From an uncultured Lysobacteraceae bacterium (lineage in GTDB: Bacteria; Pseudomonadota; Gammaproteobacteria; Xanthomonadales; Xanthomonadaceae), in assembly GCA_902825775.1 (NCBI GenBank), contig CADECF010000010.1:101151-165150 (forward strand): DNA of 64,000 bases. The letters are read 5' to 3'. Under the pieces are notes generated by a model, which saw only the letters and a list, made by a program, of their open reading frames with translations, did not search any database and was not told where the DNA came from. The translations under genes were made by a program, and so were the position numbers. This document shows positions 1 through 8,453 of the stretch, piece by piece (position 1 is the first letter of the stretch; every line of letters starts with the position of its first letter).

Positions 1-1
1 C

Positions 2-127
2 ACCGCGCAGGCTTATGGGGAAGCGATCCGCGCTCTGCCCGCTTACGCCGAATGGCATGCGGCCGCACTGGCCGAAACGATACGTCTGCCCGAAACGGAC
101 GACCTGAAAGCGGCACCCGCGACATGA
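2..127 (+). CDS. C-terminal end of a probable glutathione S-transferase (partial)
   Basis: Only the last 41 residues lie in the window; the start is upstream. The open frame runs from the window edge to TGA at 125-127. The residues ALPAYAEWHAAALAE resemble the last helix of bacterial glutathione S-transferases, where a Pro-Ala-x-x-x-Trp pattern is common near the C-terminus. The stop overlaps the ATG of the next gene (ATGA), which suggests translational coupling with the transporter. The assignment rests on a short tail, so the family is a moderate guess, while the coding frame itself is well supported by the overlap. Confidence 0.5.
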   Translation, partial: TAQAYGEAIRALPAYAEWHAAALAETIRLPETDDLKAAPAT

Positions 128-1044
128 CCGCAACGCGCACCGACCGCACCGCGCTGCTGTCGATGCTGGCAGGCGCCGCGCTGATCGGCACCAACGCGAT
201 GATGGTGCGCTTCGCCGGCACGCCGCCGACCGTATCGGCGTTCTGGCGGATGCTGTTCGCCGGGGCGATGCTGGTGTTGCTGCTGCGCGCGACCGGTCGC
301 TGGCAGAAATTGCCGCGCAGCGTGTGGTTGTGGACATTGCCGCCGGCGACGGCGTTCGCTTGCGACCTGTGGCTCTGGCATCGCAGCATCCTGCTGATCG
401 GTCCCGGCTTGGCGACGCTGCTCGGCAATGCGCAGGTGTTCTTCATGGCGCTGGCCGGCGTGCTGCTGTACCGCGAGCGGCTGGGGCCGCGTTTCCTGGC
501 CGGCATCGTATTGGCCTTCGTCGGTCTGTGGCTATTGCTCGGCAGCGGCTGGAGTACTTTGCCGCCGCAGTTCCGCTGGGGCGTCTGGCTCGGCCTGGGT
601 ACCGGCGTGTGCTACGCGATCTACAACATCACGCTGCGCCGCGCGCAACAGCATGCGCGCGAAGCCTCGCAGGGACCGGCGCCGATCGAACAAGTGCTGG
701 CGATCGCATCCCTGGGCAGCGCCGTGTTGCTGGGCATGATGGCGGCGGCCGAGGGCGCATCGTTCGCGATCCCGTCGTGGCAATCGCTGGCGATCCTGCT
801 CACGCTCGCGCTGTTCGGACATTGCCTGAGCTGGGTGCTGATCTCGCGGGCCATGCCGCACCTGAGCGTGGCGATGATCGGCTTGTTGTTGCTGCTGCAG
901 CCGATCATCGCGTTCCTGCTGGACGTGTGGGCGCTGGACCGTGCGACCACGCCGCGCGAGTGGGCGGGTTTGGCGGTCAGCCTGGCCGGCATCTTCCTGG
1001 CCGGGCTGAAAGGCCGCTCGCGCCTGCCGGAGCAGCCGGCCTAG
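124..1044 (+). CDS. DMT-superfamily (EamA) membrane transporter
   Basis: A 306-residue integral membrane protein of the drug/metabolite transporter superfamily, with two EamA repeats and about ten hydrophobic helices. Repeat 1 begins near residue 12 (LLSMLAGAALIGTNAMMVRF) and repeat 2 near residue 160. The motif FWRMLFAGA after helix 2 and the paired GxxxAFxGxxLL patterns are family-typical. The start at 124 is chosen because it overlaps the preceding stop by ATGA; an in-frame upstream ATG would run back through the GST frame. The substrate cannot be predicted; members export amino acids, nucleotides or metabolites across the inner membrane. Confidence 0.85.
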   Translation: MTATRTDRTALLSMLAGAALIGTNAMMVRFAGTPPTVSAFWRMLFAGAMLVLLLRATGRWQKLPRSVWLWTLPPATAFACDLWLWHRSILLIGPGLATLLGNAQVFFMALAGVLLYRERLGPRFLAGIVLAFVGLWLLLGSGWSTLPPQFRWGVWLGLGTGVCYAIYNITLRRAQQHAREASQGPAPIEQVLAIASLGSAVLLGMMAAAEGASFAIPSWQSLAILLTLALFGHCLSWVLISRAMPHLSVAMIGLLLLLQPIIAFLLDVWALDRATTPREWAGLAVSLAGIFLAGLKGRSRLPEQPA

Positions 1045-1114
1045 CGCGGCTGCGGCACCTTGAAGCGGCCGGCGGCGCCCGCACATCGGGAGCAGGCCAC
1101 TCGGGAGCGCGCGC

Positions 1115-1771
1115 ATGTTGGGTATCGGCGGTTACAAACAACGCATGGTGGATGCCTCGCGGGCATTGCGCGGACGCGATACGCCCATGCGCGTGGGCAA
1201 CGCGCATCACGTGCACGGCCGGCCGATCATGGGGGATTTCGCCGGATTGAAACGCATCCAGTTCGCGCTGGGTTGCTTCTGGGGCGCAGAACGCAAGTTC
1301 TGGTCGTTGCCCGGCGTCGAGACCACGGCGGTGGGTTACGCCGGCGGTTTCACGCCCAATCCCACTTACGAAGAAGTCTGCTCGGGCGAAACCGGCCACA
1401 CCGAAGCGGTGCTGGTGGTCTACGACGAAGCGAAGATTCCGTTCGAGCAGTTGCTGAAGACGTTTTGGGAAAGCCACGACCCGACGCAGGGCATGCGCCA
1501 GGGCAACGATGCCGGCACGCAGTACCGGTCGGCCGTCTATTGCTACGACCAGGCGCAGTACGACACTGCCATCGCCAGCCGCGACGCTTACCAGAAGGTG
1601 TTGCGTGCGGCCGGTTATGGCGACATCACCACCGAGATCGTTTATCCGGCGCCGGCGTTCTATTACGCCGAGGAATACCACCAGCAATACCTGTCGAAGA
1701 ATCCCGGCGGTTATTGCGGATTGGGCGGCACCAATGTCAGTTGCCCGATCGGGTTGGGCGCCGCCGCTTGA
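1115..1771 (+). CDS. msrA: Peptide-methionine (S)-S-oxide reductase
   Basis: This 218-residue protein reduces the S epimer of methionine sulfoxide in oxidised proteins, using thioredoxin-recycled cysteines. The catalytic motif GCFWG is present with Cys54, followed by the family blocks VGYAGG, GxTGHTEAV and FWExHDPTQ. Two C-terminal recycling cysteines (about 201 and 210) are kept in [13 protein letters not shown]. It has the longer N-terminus of E. coli-type MsrA. A GGGAG ribosome-binding site precedes the ATG by eight bases. It lies near oxyR-ahpCD, which fits an oxidative-stress neighbourhood, although transcription is separate and convergent with oxyR. Confidence 0.95.
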   Translation: MLGIGGYKQRMVDASRALRGRDTPMRVGNAHHVHGRPIMGDFAGLKRIQFALGCFWGAERKFWSLPGVETTAVGYAGGFTPNPTYEEVCSGETGHTEAVLVVYDEAKIPFEQLLKTFWESHDPTQGMRQGNDAGTQYRSAVYCYDQAQYDTAIASRDAYQKVLRAAGYGDITTEIVYPAPAFYYAEEYHQQYLSKNPGGYCGLGGTNVSCPIGLGAAA

Positions 1772-1780
1772 TCATCCTTG

Positions 1781-1807
1781 AAGAGCGGGGCTTGCCCCGC
1801 TGCTCTT
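1781..1807. repeat. REP-like palindrome, AGCGGGGC/GCCCCGCT family
   Basis: The short perfect hairpin AGCGGGGC-TT-GCCCCGCT lies ten bases after msrA. The same core recurs near 8450, 15870, 25130 and 55913. It could help end msrA transcription but lacks a U-tract. Confidence 0.8.
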
Positions 1808-1820
1808 GCAGTCGCTCTTT

Positions 1821-1896
1821 GTAAGAGCGGCTTTAGCCGCGAGCTTTGATCCTGTTTGTTCTGGCAAAAGTTCGCGGCTAAAGCCGCTCCCACAAG
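1821..1896. repeat. Paired inverted REP-like repeat, AGCGGCTTTAGCCGCGA family
   Basis: Two oppositely oriented copies of GAGCGGCTTTAGCCGCGA are separated by about 25 bases and together can fold into one long hairpin. The same family recurs near 7.45, 41.55, 50.5, 56.05 and 62.2 kb. Confidence 0.8.
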
Positions 1897-1933
1897 AGTG
1901 CTCCGAATTCATGCCGTGGGTCTTCTGCTTTAG

Positions 1934-2004
1934 CTGTCATCCCGAGCGCAGCGAGGGATCTGCTTGCACTCGAAGCAGATCCCTCGCTGCGCTCGGGATG
2001 ACAG
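1934..2004. repeat. Inverted repeat, CTGTCATCCCGAGCGC family
   Basis: A nearly perfect long inverted repeat: left arm TGTCATCCCGAGCGCAGCGA and its complement as the right arm, joined by a short variable loop. Copies recur at 54666-54745 and 55950-56025. It sits between the convergent genes msrA and oxyR. Confidence 0.8.
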
Positions 2005-2061
2005 ACAAAAGATTCGCGGCTGACGAGGACACGGCCGACAAGGACGCAGCCAAAGCCGCTC

Positions 2062-2982
2062 CTACGAAGCGCGCGACGTACGCGCAGCGAACAGATCCTG
2101 CGGCAATGCGCGGAACACTTCCGCCAACTGCAACAGAAACTCATGCATCGCCGAGCTCTTGCGCCACACCAGCGCGATGCGGCGGCTGGGTTGGGAATCC
2201 TTGAAGCGCAGCAGATGGATGCTTTCCGAACGCGCCACCGGCGGTTTGGTCGCCAGCATCGGCAGCAGGGTCACGCCGACGTTGGCGGCCACCATCTGCC
2301 GCAGCGTTTCCAGGCTGGTGGCCTGGAAACCCGTTTTTTCCGTGGCGCCTGACAGCTGGCACACGTCCAGCGCCTGATCGCGCAGGCAGTGGCCGTCCTC
2401 GAGCAGCAGCAGGCGCTGGTCGGCCAGATCTTTGAGCGCCAGGCTGTCGCGCGCGGCCAGTGGATGCTGTTCCGGCACGGCCAGCAGGAAGAATTCCTCG
2501 AACAGGAATTCGGTGTGCAGTTGTTCGTCGTGCATCGGCAGCGCCAGCAGGCCGGCATCGAGCTTGCCGTCGCGCAACCGCGACAGCAGCACATCGCTCT
2601 TTTCCTCCACGAGCAGCAGTTCCAGGCGCGGGAAACGCGCACGGATCCGCGGTACCGCATGCGGCAGCAGGTAAGGGCCCAGCGTGGGGAAGACGCCGAG
2701 CCGGATCGTGCCGGCTTCCGGATCCTGGCTGCGGCGCGCCGATTCGCGCATCTGTTCCACGTCGCCGACGATGCGGCGCGCGCGCTCGGCGATGTCGCGG
2801 CCGGCGGGAGTCAGCATTACCTGGCGCGGCGCGCGTTCGACCAGCGTCACGCCGAGTTCTTCCTCAAGCTTCTTGATCTGCGTGGACAGCGTCGGCTGGC
2901 TGACGAAGCACGCTTCCGCGGCTCGACCGAAATGCTTGTGGTCGGCGAGGGCGACGAAATAGCGGAGGTCGCGCAGGTTCAT
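2062..2982 (-). CDS. oxyR: LysR-family peroxide sensor OxyR
   Basis: A 306-residue LysR-type transcription factor. The N-terminal winged helix-turn-helix (about 1-60) contains NLRDLRYFVALADHKHFGRA, and the substrate domain carries GHCLRDQALDVC, placing Cys199 and Cys208 exactly where E. coli OxyR forms its peroxide-sensing disulfide. It is divergent from ahpC, and the 133-bp gap holds an OxyR-type half-operator (2990-3004). It likely activates ahpC-ahpD and represses itself. The TAG stop falls at the edge of a REP-like repeat (the GTAGGAGCGGC end on the minus strand), so the last residues may have been altered by repeat insertion. Confidence 0.95.
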   Translation of the reverse strand: MNLRDLRYFVALADHKHFGRAAEACFVSQPTLSTQIKKLEEELGVTLVERAPRQVMLTPAGRDIAERARRIVGDVEQMRESARRSQDPEAGTIRLGVFPTLGPYLLPHAVPRIRARFPRLELLLVEEKSDVLLSRLRDGKLDAGLLALPMHDEQLHTEFLFEEFFLLAVPEQHPLAARDSLALKDLADQRLLLLEDGHCLRDQALDVCQLSGATEKTGFQATSLETLRQMVAANVGVTLLPMLATKPPVARSESIHLLRFKDSQPSRRIALVWRKSSAMHEFLLQLAEVFRALPQDLFAARTSRAS

Positions 2983-2989
2983 GGTTGCG

Positions 2990-3026
2990 ATAGTCTACAG
3001 CTATCGATAGAATATAAACAATCGAC
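2990..3026. promoter_or_regulatory. Putative OxyR operator between oxyR and ahpC
   Basis: ATAG (2990-2993), seven bases, then CTAT (3001-3004) exactly matches half of the OxyR consensus ATAG-N7-CTAT-N7-ATAG-N7-CTAT. The next predicted elements read ATAT and CGAC, so the second half is degenerate. The site lies eight bases upstream of oxyR and just upstream of the candidate ahpC promoter, as expected for shared control. Confidence 0.65.
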
Positions 3027-3029
3027 TGG

Positions 3030-3057
3030 TTGAATCTATGTTGCGGCGCAATAATAG
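3030..3057 (+). promoter_or_regulatory. Candidate ahpC promoter
   Basis: TTGAAT (3030-3035) and TAATAG (3052-3057) are separated by 16 bases, resembling sigma-70 -35 and -10 elements. The -35 lies directly downstream of the OxyR-like operator, a suitable position for activation. Called by eye only. Confidence 0.45.
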
Positions 3058-3115
3058 ATCCCGTCGAGCCGCAGCACGCTGCAGGCCAACCCTTTCATCA
3101 CCCAGGAGCGATCAC

Positions 3116-3655
3116 ATGCTGACCGTCGGCGACAAGCTGCCCACCTTCAAGCTCAAGGCCACCGTATCCACCGATCTGAATAACGCTTTTGCCGATATCG
3201 ACAACGATACCTACAAGGGCAAGTGGCAGGTGGTGTTCTTCTGGCCGAAGGACTTCACCTTCGTCTGCCCGACCGAGATCGCCGGCTTCGCTTCGCACAA
3301 CCAGGCCTTCCTGGACCGCGACGCGCAGCTGCTCACCGGCAGCACCGACAGCGAGTTCGTGCACCACGCCTGGCGCACGCACCACAAGGATCTGGCCAAC
3401 CTGCCGTTCCCGATGCTGGCCGACATCAAGCGCGAGTTCACCAGCGCGCTGGGCATCCTCGACAAGAACGAAGGCGTCGCCCAGCGCGCGACCTTCATCG
3501 TCGATCCGGACGGCGTGATCCGTTTCGTGTACGTCACCGACCTGTCGGTCGGCCGCAGCCCGGAAGAAGTGCTGCGCGTGCTCGATGCGCTGCAGACCGA
3601 CGAGCTGTGCCCTTGCAACTGGAAGCAGGGCGACGACGTCCTCAAGGCCGCCTGA
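3116..3655 (+). CDS. ahpC: AhpC-type peroxiredoxin (mycobacterial-like)
   Basis: This 179-residue alkyl hydroperoxide reductase peroxidase subunit reduces H2O2 and organic peroxides. The peroxidatic Cys51 lies in FVCPTE, and the C-terminus carries TDELCPCNW with Cys165 and Cys167, the triple-cysteine layout of actinobacterial AhpC rather than the enterobacterial form paired with AhpF. The next gene is ahpD, its usual reductant partner, and no ahpF is nearby. The start at 3116 is preceded by CCAGGAG with good spacing; an upstream in-frame start would overlap the promoter. Regulation by divergent OxyR is likely. Confidence 0.93.
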   Translation: MLTVGDKLPTFKLKATVSTDLNNAFADIDNDTYKGKWQVVFFWPKDFTFVCPTEIAGFASHNQAFLDRDAQLLTGSTDSEFVHHAWRTHHKDLANLPFPMLADIKREFTSALGILDKNEGVAQRATFIVDPDGVIRFVYVTDLSVGRSPEEVLRVLDALQTDELCPCNWKQGDDVLKAA

Positions 3656-3712
3656 TTTCCGGCCTCGCTTAGATTCCGCCGCGTATCCCCTCCCTCGCGT
3701 CGGCGGGATCCC

Positions 3713-3742
3713 GAAGGCGGCCACTGGCCGCCTTCGTTTTTT
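3713..3742 (+). terminator. Rho-independent terminator after ahpC
   Basis: The GC-rich stem GAAGGCGGCCA pairs with TGGCCGCCTTC and is followed by GTTTTTTCT. It lies 58 bases after the ahpC stop, so ahpD is probably expressed by readthrough or from its own promoter. Confidence 0.85.
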
Positions 3743-3752
3743 CTGGCTCCGC

Positions 3753-3841
3753 TTTGTAGAGTCGAGCTTGCTCGACTGCTTTTTCCCGGTGCTCGTGGAA
3801 ACCGGAGAGCAACAGCAGTCGAGCAAGCTCGACTCTACAAG
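3753..3841. repeat. Paired inverted repeat, GTAGAGTCGAGCTTGCTCGACT
   Basis: Two inverted copies of GTAGAGTCGAGCTTGCTCGA flank a 45-base spacer between ahpC and ahpD. Each copy has an internal hairpin and both carry the outer GTAG signature of REP elements. Confidence 0.8.
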
Positions 3842-3866
3842 GGCGGTATAACGTAAGGAATTCGAC

Positions 3867-4400
3867 ATGAGCCTTTCAGAGTTACGCAACCAACTCCCCG
3901 ATTACGCCAAGGACCTCAAGCTCAACCTCGATAGCGTGCTGTCCGACGGCGGTTCGCCTGGCTTGGACGGCAAGAAGATCCGTGCCGTCGCTCTCGCCTG
4001 CGCCATCGCCTCGCGCCACGCGCCGCTGGTGCGTGCGATCGAGACGTTCGCGGCCGATCAACTGTCGCCGGAAGAAATCTCCGGCGCCAAGGCCGCTGCG
4101 GCGATCATGGCGATGAACAATATCTACTACCGCGCCACCCATCTGATCCACAACGACGAATACGGCCAGCTGCGCGCCGGTCTGCGGATGAACGTGATGG
4201 CCAATTCCGGCCTGGATAAGGTCAGCTTCGAACTGGCCTCGCTGGCGGTCTCGGCGATCAACGGTTGCGGCGCCTGCATGGATTCGCACGAGCGCACGCT
4301 GCGCCAGCACGAGGTCAGTGCGCAGGGCGTGCAGAGCGCGTTGAAGATCGCAGCGGTGATCCACTCGGTCGCGGTGACCCACGAGCAAGCTGCCGGCTGA
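3867..4400 (+). CDS. ahpD: Alkyl hydroperoxidase D (AhpD)
   Basis: This 177-residue all-helical protein of the carboxymuconolactone decarboxylase fold is a thiol-disulfide partner that recycles AhpC, as known in Mycobacterium (electrons from lipoyl-SucB and Lpd). The signature NGCGACMDSHERTLRQH supplies the CxxC pair Cys134/Cys137 and His141, and Glu122 lies where the proton-relay glutamate is expected. Length equals that of the mycobacterial protein. It lies 211 bases after ahpC across a terminator and a REP pair, so the two genes may be only partly coupled. The start follows a GTAAGGA ribosome-binding site. Confidence 0.93.
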   Translation: MSLSELRNQLPDYAKDLKLNLDSVLSDGGSPGLDGKKIRAVALACAIASRHAPLVRAIETFAADQLSPEEISGAKAAAAIMAMNNIYYRATHLIHNDEYGQLRAGLRMNVMANSGLDKVSFELASLAVSAINGCGACMDSHERTLRQHEVSAQGVQSALKIAAVIHSVAVTHEQAAG

Positions 4401-4410
4401 GCGGCCTGCG

Positions 4411-4520
4411 CTTTGTAGAGCGGAGCTTGCTCCGCTGCTTCTGCTTTGCTCGAAAACGACGACGGCGAAAATTTCGGCGCCCGGCCTAAGGGCAGCGGAG
4501 CAAGCTCCGCTCTACAAAGC
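4411..4520. repeat. Paired inverted REP-like repeat, GTAGAGCGGAGCTTGCTCCGCT family
   Basis: Two inverted copies of TTTGTAGAGCGGAGCTTGCT surround about 60 bases of unrelated sequence. Most of the 262-base gap between ahpD and the aminopeptidase is this pair; the rest (4521-4662) shows no feature apart from the GGGGAG ribosome-binding site. Confidence 0.8.
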
Positions 4521-4662
4521 CGGAGCGGCGTCGCAAGGCGAGGCGGGAACGAAGTCCGGCCTCCCAAAAAAGCAGGCGTTCGGCCCGGTCCGGGACTTTC
4601 GTCATGGGCCGCCGGACGCATCGGCTGGTTATCCTCGGAGATCGACCTGGGGAGACCTACTG

Positions 4663-7344
4663 ATGCGCTCGATCCGTCCCACGCTGCTCGCTTCCGCTCT
4701 GTTGTTCGCTACCGGCCTGGCCCATGCCGCCGATCCCGCCGTGCCGCGCGGCCCGCTGCCGCGCACGGTGGTGCCGTCGCTGGTCAAGCTGGAACTCAAG
4801 CTCGATCCCAAGCAGGAGCGTTTCAGCGGCACGACGCGCATCGAAGCCAAGGTGGCCGAAGCCACCGACACCATCTGGATGCACGGCAGCGAACTGAAAA
4901 TCGCCAAAGCCGAAGCGGTGGTCGCCGGCAAGCGCATCGCGCTGACCGCGAGTGAAGCCGACGTATCCGGCGTGCTCAAGCTCACCGCCGCGGAGAAGAT
5001 CCCGGCCGGCGACGCCGTCATCGAAATCGCCTACGACGCGCCGTTCGGCCAGTTGCAGGGCGCCTACCGCGTCAAGCCCGACGGCCGCGATTACGTGGTC
5101 ACGCAGATGGAACCGCTCGGCGCGCGCCATGCCTTCCCCGGTTTCGACGAGCCCAGCTTCAAGCAGCCTTGGGACATCACCCTGATCGTGCCCGAAGGCG
5201 ACGTCGCCGTCGCCAACAGCGCCGAAACCAAGACCGAAAAACTCGACGGCGGCTGGAAGAAAGTCAGCTTCGCCCGCACCGAAGCCCTGCCGAGCTATCT
5301 GATCGCGTTCGCGGTCGGCCCCTGGGATGTGCCGGTCGGCCCGGACATCGCGCCGAACGGTTCGCGCACCACGCCGATCAAGCTGCGCGGCATCGCCGCC
5401 AAAGGCCAGGGCGAACGGATGAAGTATTCGCTGGCCAATACGCCGGCGATCGTGAAAGGCCTGGAAGACTATTTCGGCATCCCGTATCCGTTCGACAAGC
5501 TCGACAACGTCGCCGCGCCGGATTTTTGGGCCGGCGCGATGGAGAACGCGGGCCTGATCGTCTACCGCGACACGCTGATGTTCCCCGACGAGAAGTCGGC
5601 GGTCGGCGCGCGCCAAGGTTTCTGGGGCGTCAGCGCGCACGAACTGGCGCACCAGTGGTTCGGCGATTACGTGACCATGAAGTGGTGGGACGACTTGTGG
5701 CTCAACGAGGGTTTCGCGACCTGGATGGGCAACAAGGTCCACGGCCAACTGCGGCCCGAAGCGCATACCGACCGCGGCCTGCTGGAAGGCGCGATCGGCG
5801 CGATGGGCGCGGACAGTTTGGCCAGCAGCCGCCGCATCCACGAGCCGATCAAGGATTTCACCGATATCCAATCCGCGTTCGACGGCATCACCTATCAGAA
5901 GGGCGCCGCGACGCTGGTGATGTTCGAGAACTTCATCGGCCCGGAGAAATTCCAGCAGGGCATCCGCAATTACATGAAGGCGCACGCGCGCGGCAATGCG
6001 ACCAGCGCGGACCTGATCGGCGCGCTCGCTGCGCAGAGCGATGACGCCGATGCCGTCAGCAAGGCCTTCTTCAGCTTCATCGATCAGGCCGGCGTGCCGA
6101 CCGTGAAGGTCGATGTGGATTGCGCCCAAGGCAAGCCGACGCTGGTGTTGGAGCAGCAGCGCTACGTGCCGCTGGGCTCGACTTTGAGTCCCGAGCAGAC
6201 CTGGGGCATTCCGCTGAGCGTGCGCTATGCCGACGGCGGCCAGACCCGCGAAGAGAAGGGCATCGTCACCGGCAAGCAAGCGCGTTTCGAATTGAAGCAG
6301 GCGCAGAGCTGCCCGACGTGGGTGATGCCGAATGCCCATGGCACCGGCTACTACCGCTTCTCGCTGGCGCAGAAATGGCAACAGCCGCTGTCGGATGCGT
6401 TCGCCAATCTCGACGAACGCGAGCAGCGCGTGTACGCCGATTCGATCACCGCCGCTTACGGCGCCGGCCAGCTGACGCCTTCGCAAATGCTCGCCGCATT
6501 GCCGCAGTTCGCCGATGCGAAAGTCCGGCAGACCGCGACGGCGGGCATGAACAATATCGGTTGGATGGCCGAATTCCTGCTGAAGGACGAGGCCGCGCGC
6601 GCCAAGTTCCGCAGCGAGGCCGGCGAGATCTACCGGCCGCGCCTGGACGCGCTCGGCATGGCGCCCAAGGCCGGCGAGCAGGACGACGATCGTTTGCTGC
6701 GCACGCGCCTGATCGCTTTCTTCGCCGACACGCTGAAGGATAAGGGCGTCCGCGACATGCTGGCCAAGCAGGGCCGCGCGGTGCTCGGCATGGATGCGGG
6801 CGGCAAGCTCGATCCGGACGCCGCGCCGCGCGACGTGCGCGGCTGGGCGCTGCAGATGGCCGTGCAGGATGGCGACAAGTCGGTCTTCGACGCCGCCGAG
6901 AAACACTTCCGCGCCACCCAGGATGCGGAATTGCGCGGCCAGCTGCTCGGCGCGCTCGGCAGCACCCATGATCCGAAACTCGCCGAACACGCACGCGGCA
7001 TGGTGCTTGAGAAAGGCCTGCTACGCCGTAACGAGATCCCGAACGTGCTCGGCGGCCAGAGCGACGACGACACGATCCGTCCGCAGATGCGCAGCTGGCT
7101 CGACCAGAACTTCACCGAGTTGGAAGCGCGTCTGGCGCCGGCGGGCGCGCGCCTGCTCGGCCTGTACACCGAGCGGATGTGCAGCGAGGCCGATGCCGCG
7201 CAGTTGCAGGACAAATTCGCCAAGCGCATGGAAACCGTCGAAGGCGGCCCGCGTGCGCTGAAGCAGGAGGTGGAAGGCATCCGTCTGTGCGCGGCGCAGG
7301 TGCAGGCGCGCAGCGGGCAGCCGTTGGAGTTCGCGAAGAAATGA
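4663..7344 (+). CDS. Exported M1-family zinc aminopeptidase
   Basis: An 893-residue gluzincin peptidase removing N-terminal residues from peptides. A signal peptide (about 1-22, ending AHA) indicates export to the periplasm or beyond. The substrate-anchoring GAMEN motif is at 291-295, and the zinc site HELAH (His326, Glu327, His330) is followed by Glu349 in LNEGF, the exact M1 spacing. A large helical ERAP1-like C-terminal domain follows (about 540-870). The ATG has a strong GGGGAG site ten bases upstream. It appears monocistronic. It probably serves peptide nutrition together with the extracellular proteases encoded further on. Confidence 0.93.
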   Translation: MRSIRPTLLASALLFATGLAHAADPAVPRGPLPRTVVPSLVKLELKLDPKQERFSGTTRIEAKVAEATDTIWMHGSELKIAKAEAVVAGKRIALTASEADVSGVLKLTAAEKIPAGDAVIEIAYDAPFGQLQGAYRVKPDGRDYVVTQMEPLGARHAFPGFDEPSFKQPWDITLIVPEGDVAVANSAETKTEKLDGGWKKVSFARTEALPSYLIAFAVGPWDVPVGPDIAPNGSRTTPIKLRGIAAKGQGERMKYSLANTPAIVKGLEDYFGIPYPFDKLDNVAAPDFWAGAMENAGLIVYRDTLMFPDEKSAVGARQGFWGVSAHELAHQWFGDYVTMKWWDDLWLNEGFATWMGNKVHGQLRPEAHTDRGLLEGAIGAMGADSLASSRRIHEPIKDFTDIQSAFDGITYQKGAATLVMFENFIGPEKFQQGIRNYMKAHARGNATSADLIGALAAQSDDADAVSKAFFSFIDQAGVPTVKVDVDCAQGKPTLVLEQQRYVPLGSTLSPEQTWGIPLSVRYADGGQTREEKGIVTGKQARFELKQAQSCPTWVMPNAHGTGYYRFSLAQKWQQPLSDAFANLDEREQRVYADSITAAYGAGQLTPSQMLAALPQFADAKVRQTATAGMNNIGWMAEFLLKDEAARAKFRSEAGEIYRPRLDALGMAPKAGEQDDDRLLRTRLIAFFADTLKDKGVRDMLAKQGRAVLGMDAGGKLDPDAAPRDVRGWALQMAVQDGDKSVFDAAEKHFRATQDAELRGQLLGALGSTHDPKLAEHARGMVLEKGLLRRNEIPNVLGGQSDDDTIRPQMRSWLDQNFTELEARLAPAGARLLGLYTERMCSEADAAQLQDKFAKRMETVEGGPRALKQEVEGIRLCAAQVQARSGQPLEFAKK

Positions 7345-7412
7345 CGTCGTCGGCCGGGCTCGCCGCCCTCGTCGTCGGCGAGTCCTGGCCGCGGCCTCTC
7401 TTTTTGAGAGCC

Positions 7413-7571
7413 GCTTTGTAGGGGCCGTTTTTGTGGCGGCGGCTTTCGTGGGAGCGGCTTCAGCCGCGAGCTCTTGACCTTTGCTAGCGGCTTTAAAAGC
7501 TCGCGGCTGAAGCCGCTCCCACAAAGCCGCTCCCACTAAAGCCGCTCCCACTAAAGCCGCTCCTACGAAGA
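7413..7571. repeat. REP-like repeat cluster between aminopeptidase and prmC
   Basis: A GGGAGCGGCTTCAGCCGCGA copy and its inverted partner are followed by three tandem partial copies of AAAGCCGCTCCCACT/TCCTACG. It fills most of the 269-base gap, ending 43 bases before prmC. Confidence 0.8.
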
Positions 7572-7613
7572 GCGGGCGAAGAGCGACAAGCCGCTTGGCG
7601 TTAAGATGGCCGG

Positions 7614-8453
7614 ATGGCCGATAACGCAACAACGCTTGAGCACGCATTACGCGCTGCGCGTGCGCGCGTCGCGGCCGAGGATGCGGAATTGCTGATGCTG
7701 CACGCATTGCAACATGGCGACCGCGCTTGGTTGTTCGTGCATGCCGACGATCGGATGCCTGCCGGCGCGGCGTCCCGTTTCGAATCGCTGGTCGCCCGCC
7801 GCGAACATGGCGAACCGGTGGCTTATCTGCTCGGTCGGCGCGGCTTTTGGACCTTGGATCTCGAAACGACGCCGGCGGTGCTGATCCCGCGCCCGGAAAC
7901 GGAGTTGCTGGTAGAGCAGGCGCTGATGCGGATCCCTGCCGATCGCTCCGCGCACGTAGCCGACCTCGGCACCGGCAGCGGCGCGATCGCGCTGGCCATT
8001 GCTAGAGAGCGCCCGCAAGCGAGCGTGGTGGCTACCGATGCGAGCGAAGCCGCGCTGGCCGTGGCTAGCGCGAATGCGGTCAAGCATGGGATCGGCAACG
8101 TCGAATTCCGCCACGGCGATTGGCTTATGCCGCTGGCGGGCGAGCGTTTCGACCTGATCGTGAGCAATCCGCCTTACATCGCTGCCGGCGACCCGCATCT
8201 GCTGCAGGGCGATCTGCGTTTCGAGCCGCAAAACGCGCTCGCTTCCGGCGACGACGGTCTCGATGCGATCCGCATCATCGTCCGCGATGCGCCCGCGCAC
8301 CTGCTGCCCGGCGGCTGGCTGTTGCTCGAGCATGGTTGGGAGCAGGGCGGGGCGGTACGCGATCTGCTGCGCAATGCCGGTTTCGTCGATGTTGCCACGG
8401 AGCGCGATCTCGAAGGCCGCGACCGCGTGACTCGAGGTCATCGAGCCTTGTAG
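7614..8453 (+). CDS. prmC: Peptide chain release factor N5-glutamine methyltransferase
   Basis: This 279-residue SAM-dependent enzyme methylates the GGQ glutamine of RF1 and RF2. An N-terminal helical domain (1-75) is followed by the Rossmann domain with [12 protein letters not shown], and the NPPY motif (185-188) in [14 protein letters not shown] binds the target glutamine. Length is typical. In many gammaproteobacteria it follows hemA-prfA; here it is about 38 kb away. The final Leu codon and TAG stop (TTG TAG) lie in the TTGTAGAGCGGGGC end of a REP-like repeat, so the natural C-terminus may be displaced by a few residues. Confidence 0.93.
   Translation: MADNATTLEHALRAARARVAAEDAELLMLHALQHGDRAWLFVHADDRMPAGAASRFESLVARREHGEPVAYLLGRRGFWTLDLETTPAVLIPRPETELLVEQALMRIPADRSAHVADLGTGSGAIALAIARERPQASVVATDASEAALAVASANAVKHGIGNVEFRHGDWLMPLAGERFDLIVSNPPYIAAGDPHLLQGDLRFEPQNALASGDDGLDAIRIIVRDAPAHLLPGGWLLLEHGWEQGGAVRDLLRNAGFVDVATERDLEGRDRVTRGHRAL

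Noticed and set aside
1821-1896. Insertion sequence or integron attachment sites
   Set aside because: The inverted repeats are short, have no transposase between them and recur as REP-like pairs across the window.
4657-6990. A 777-residue frame antisense to the M1 aminopeptidase
   Set aside because: The sense frame contains all M1 catalytic motifs; the antisense frame shows none.
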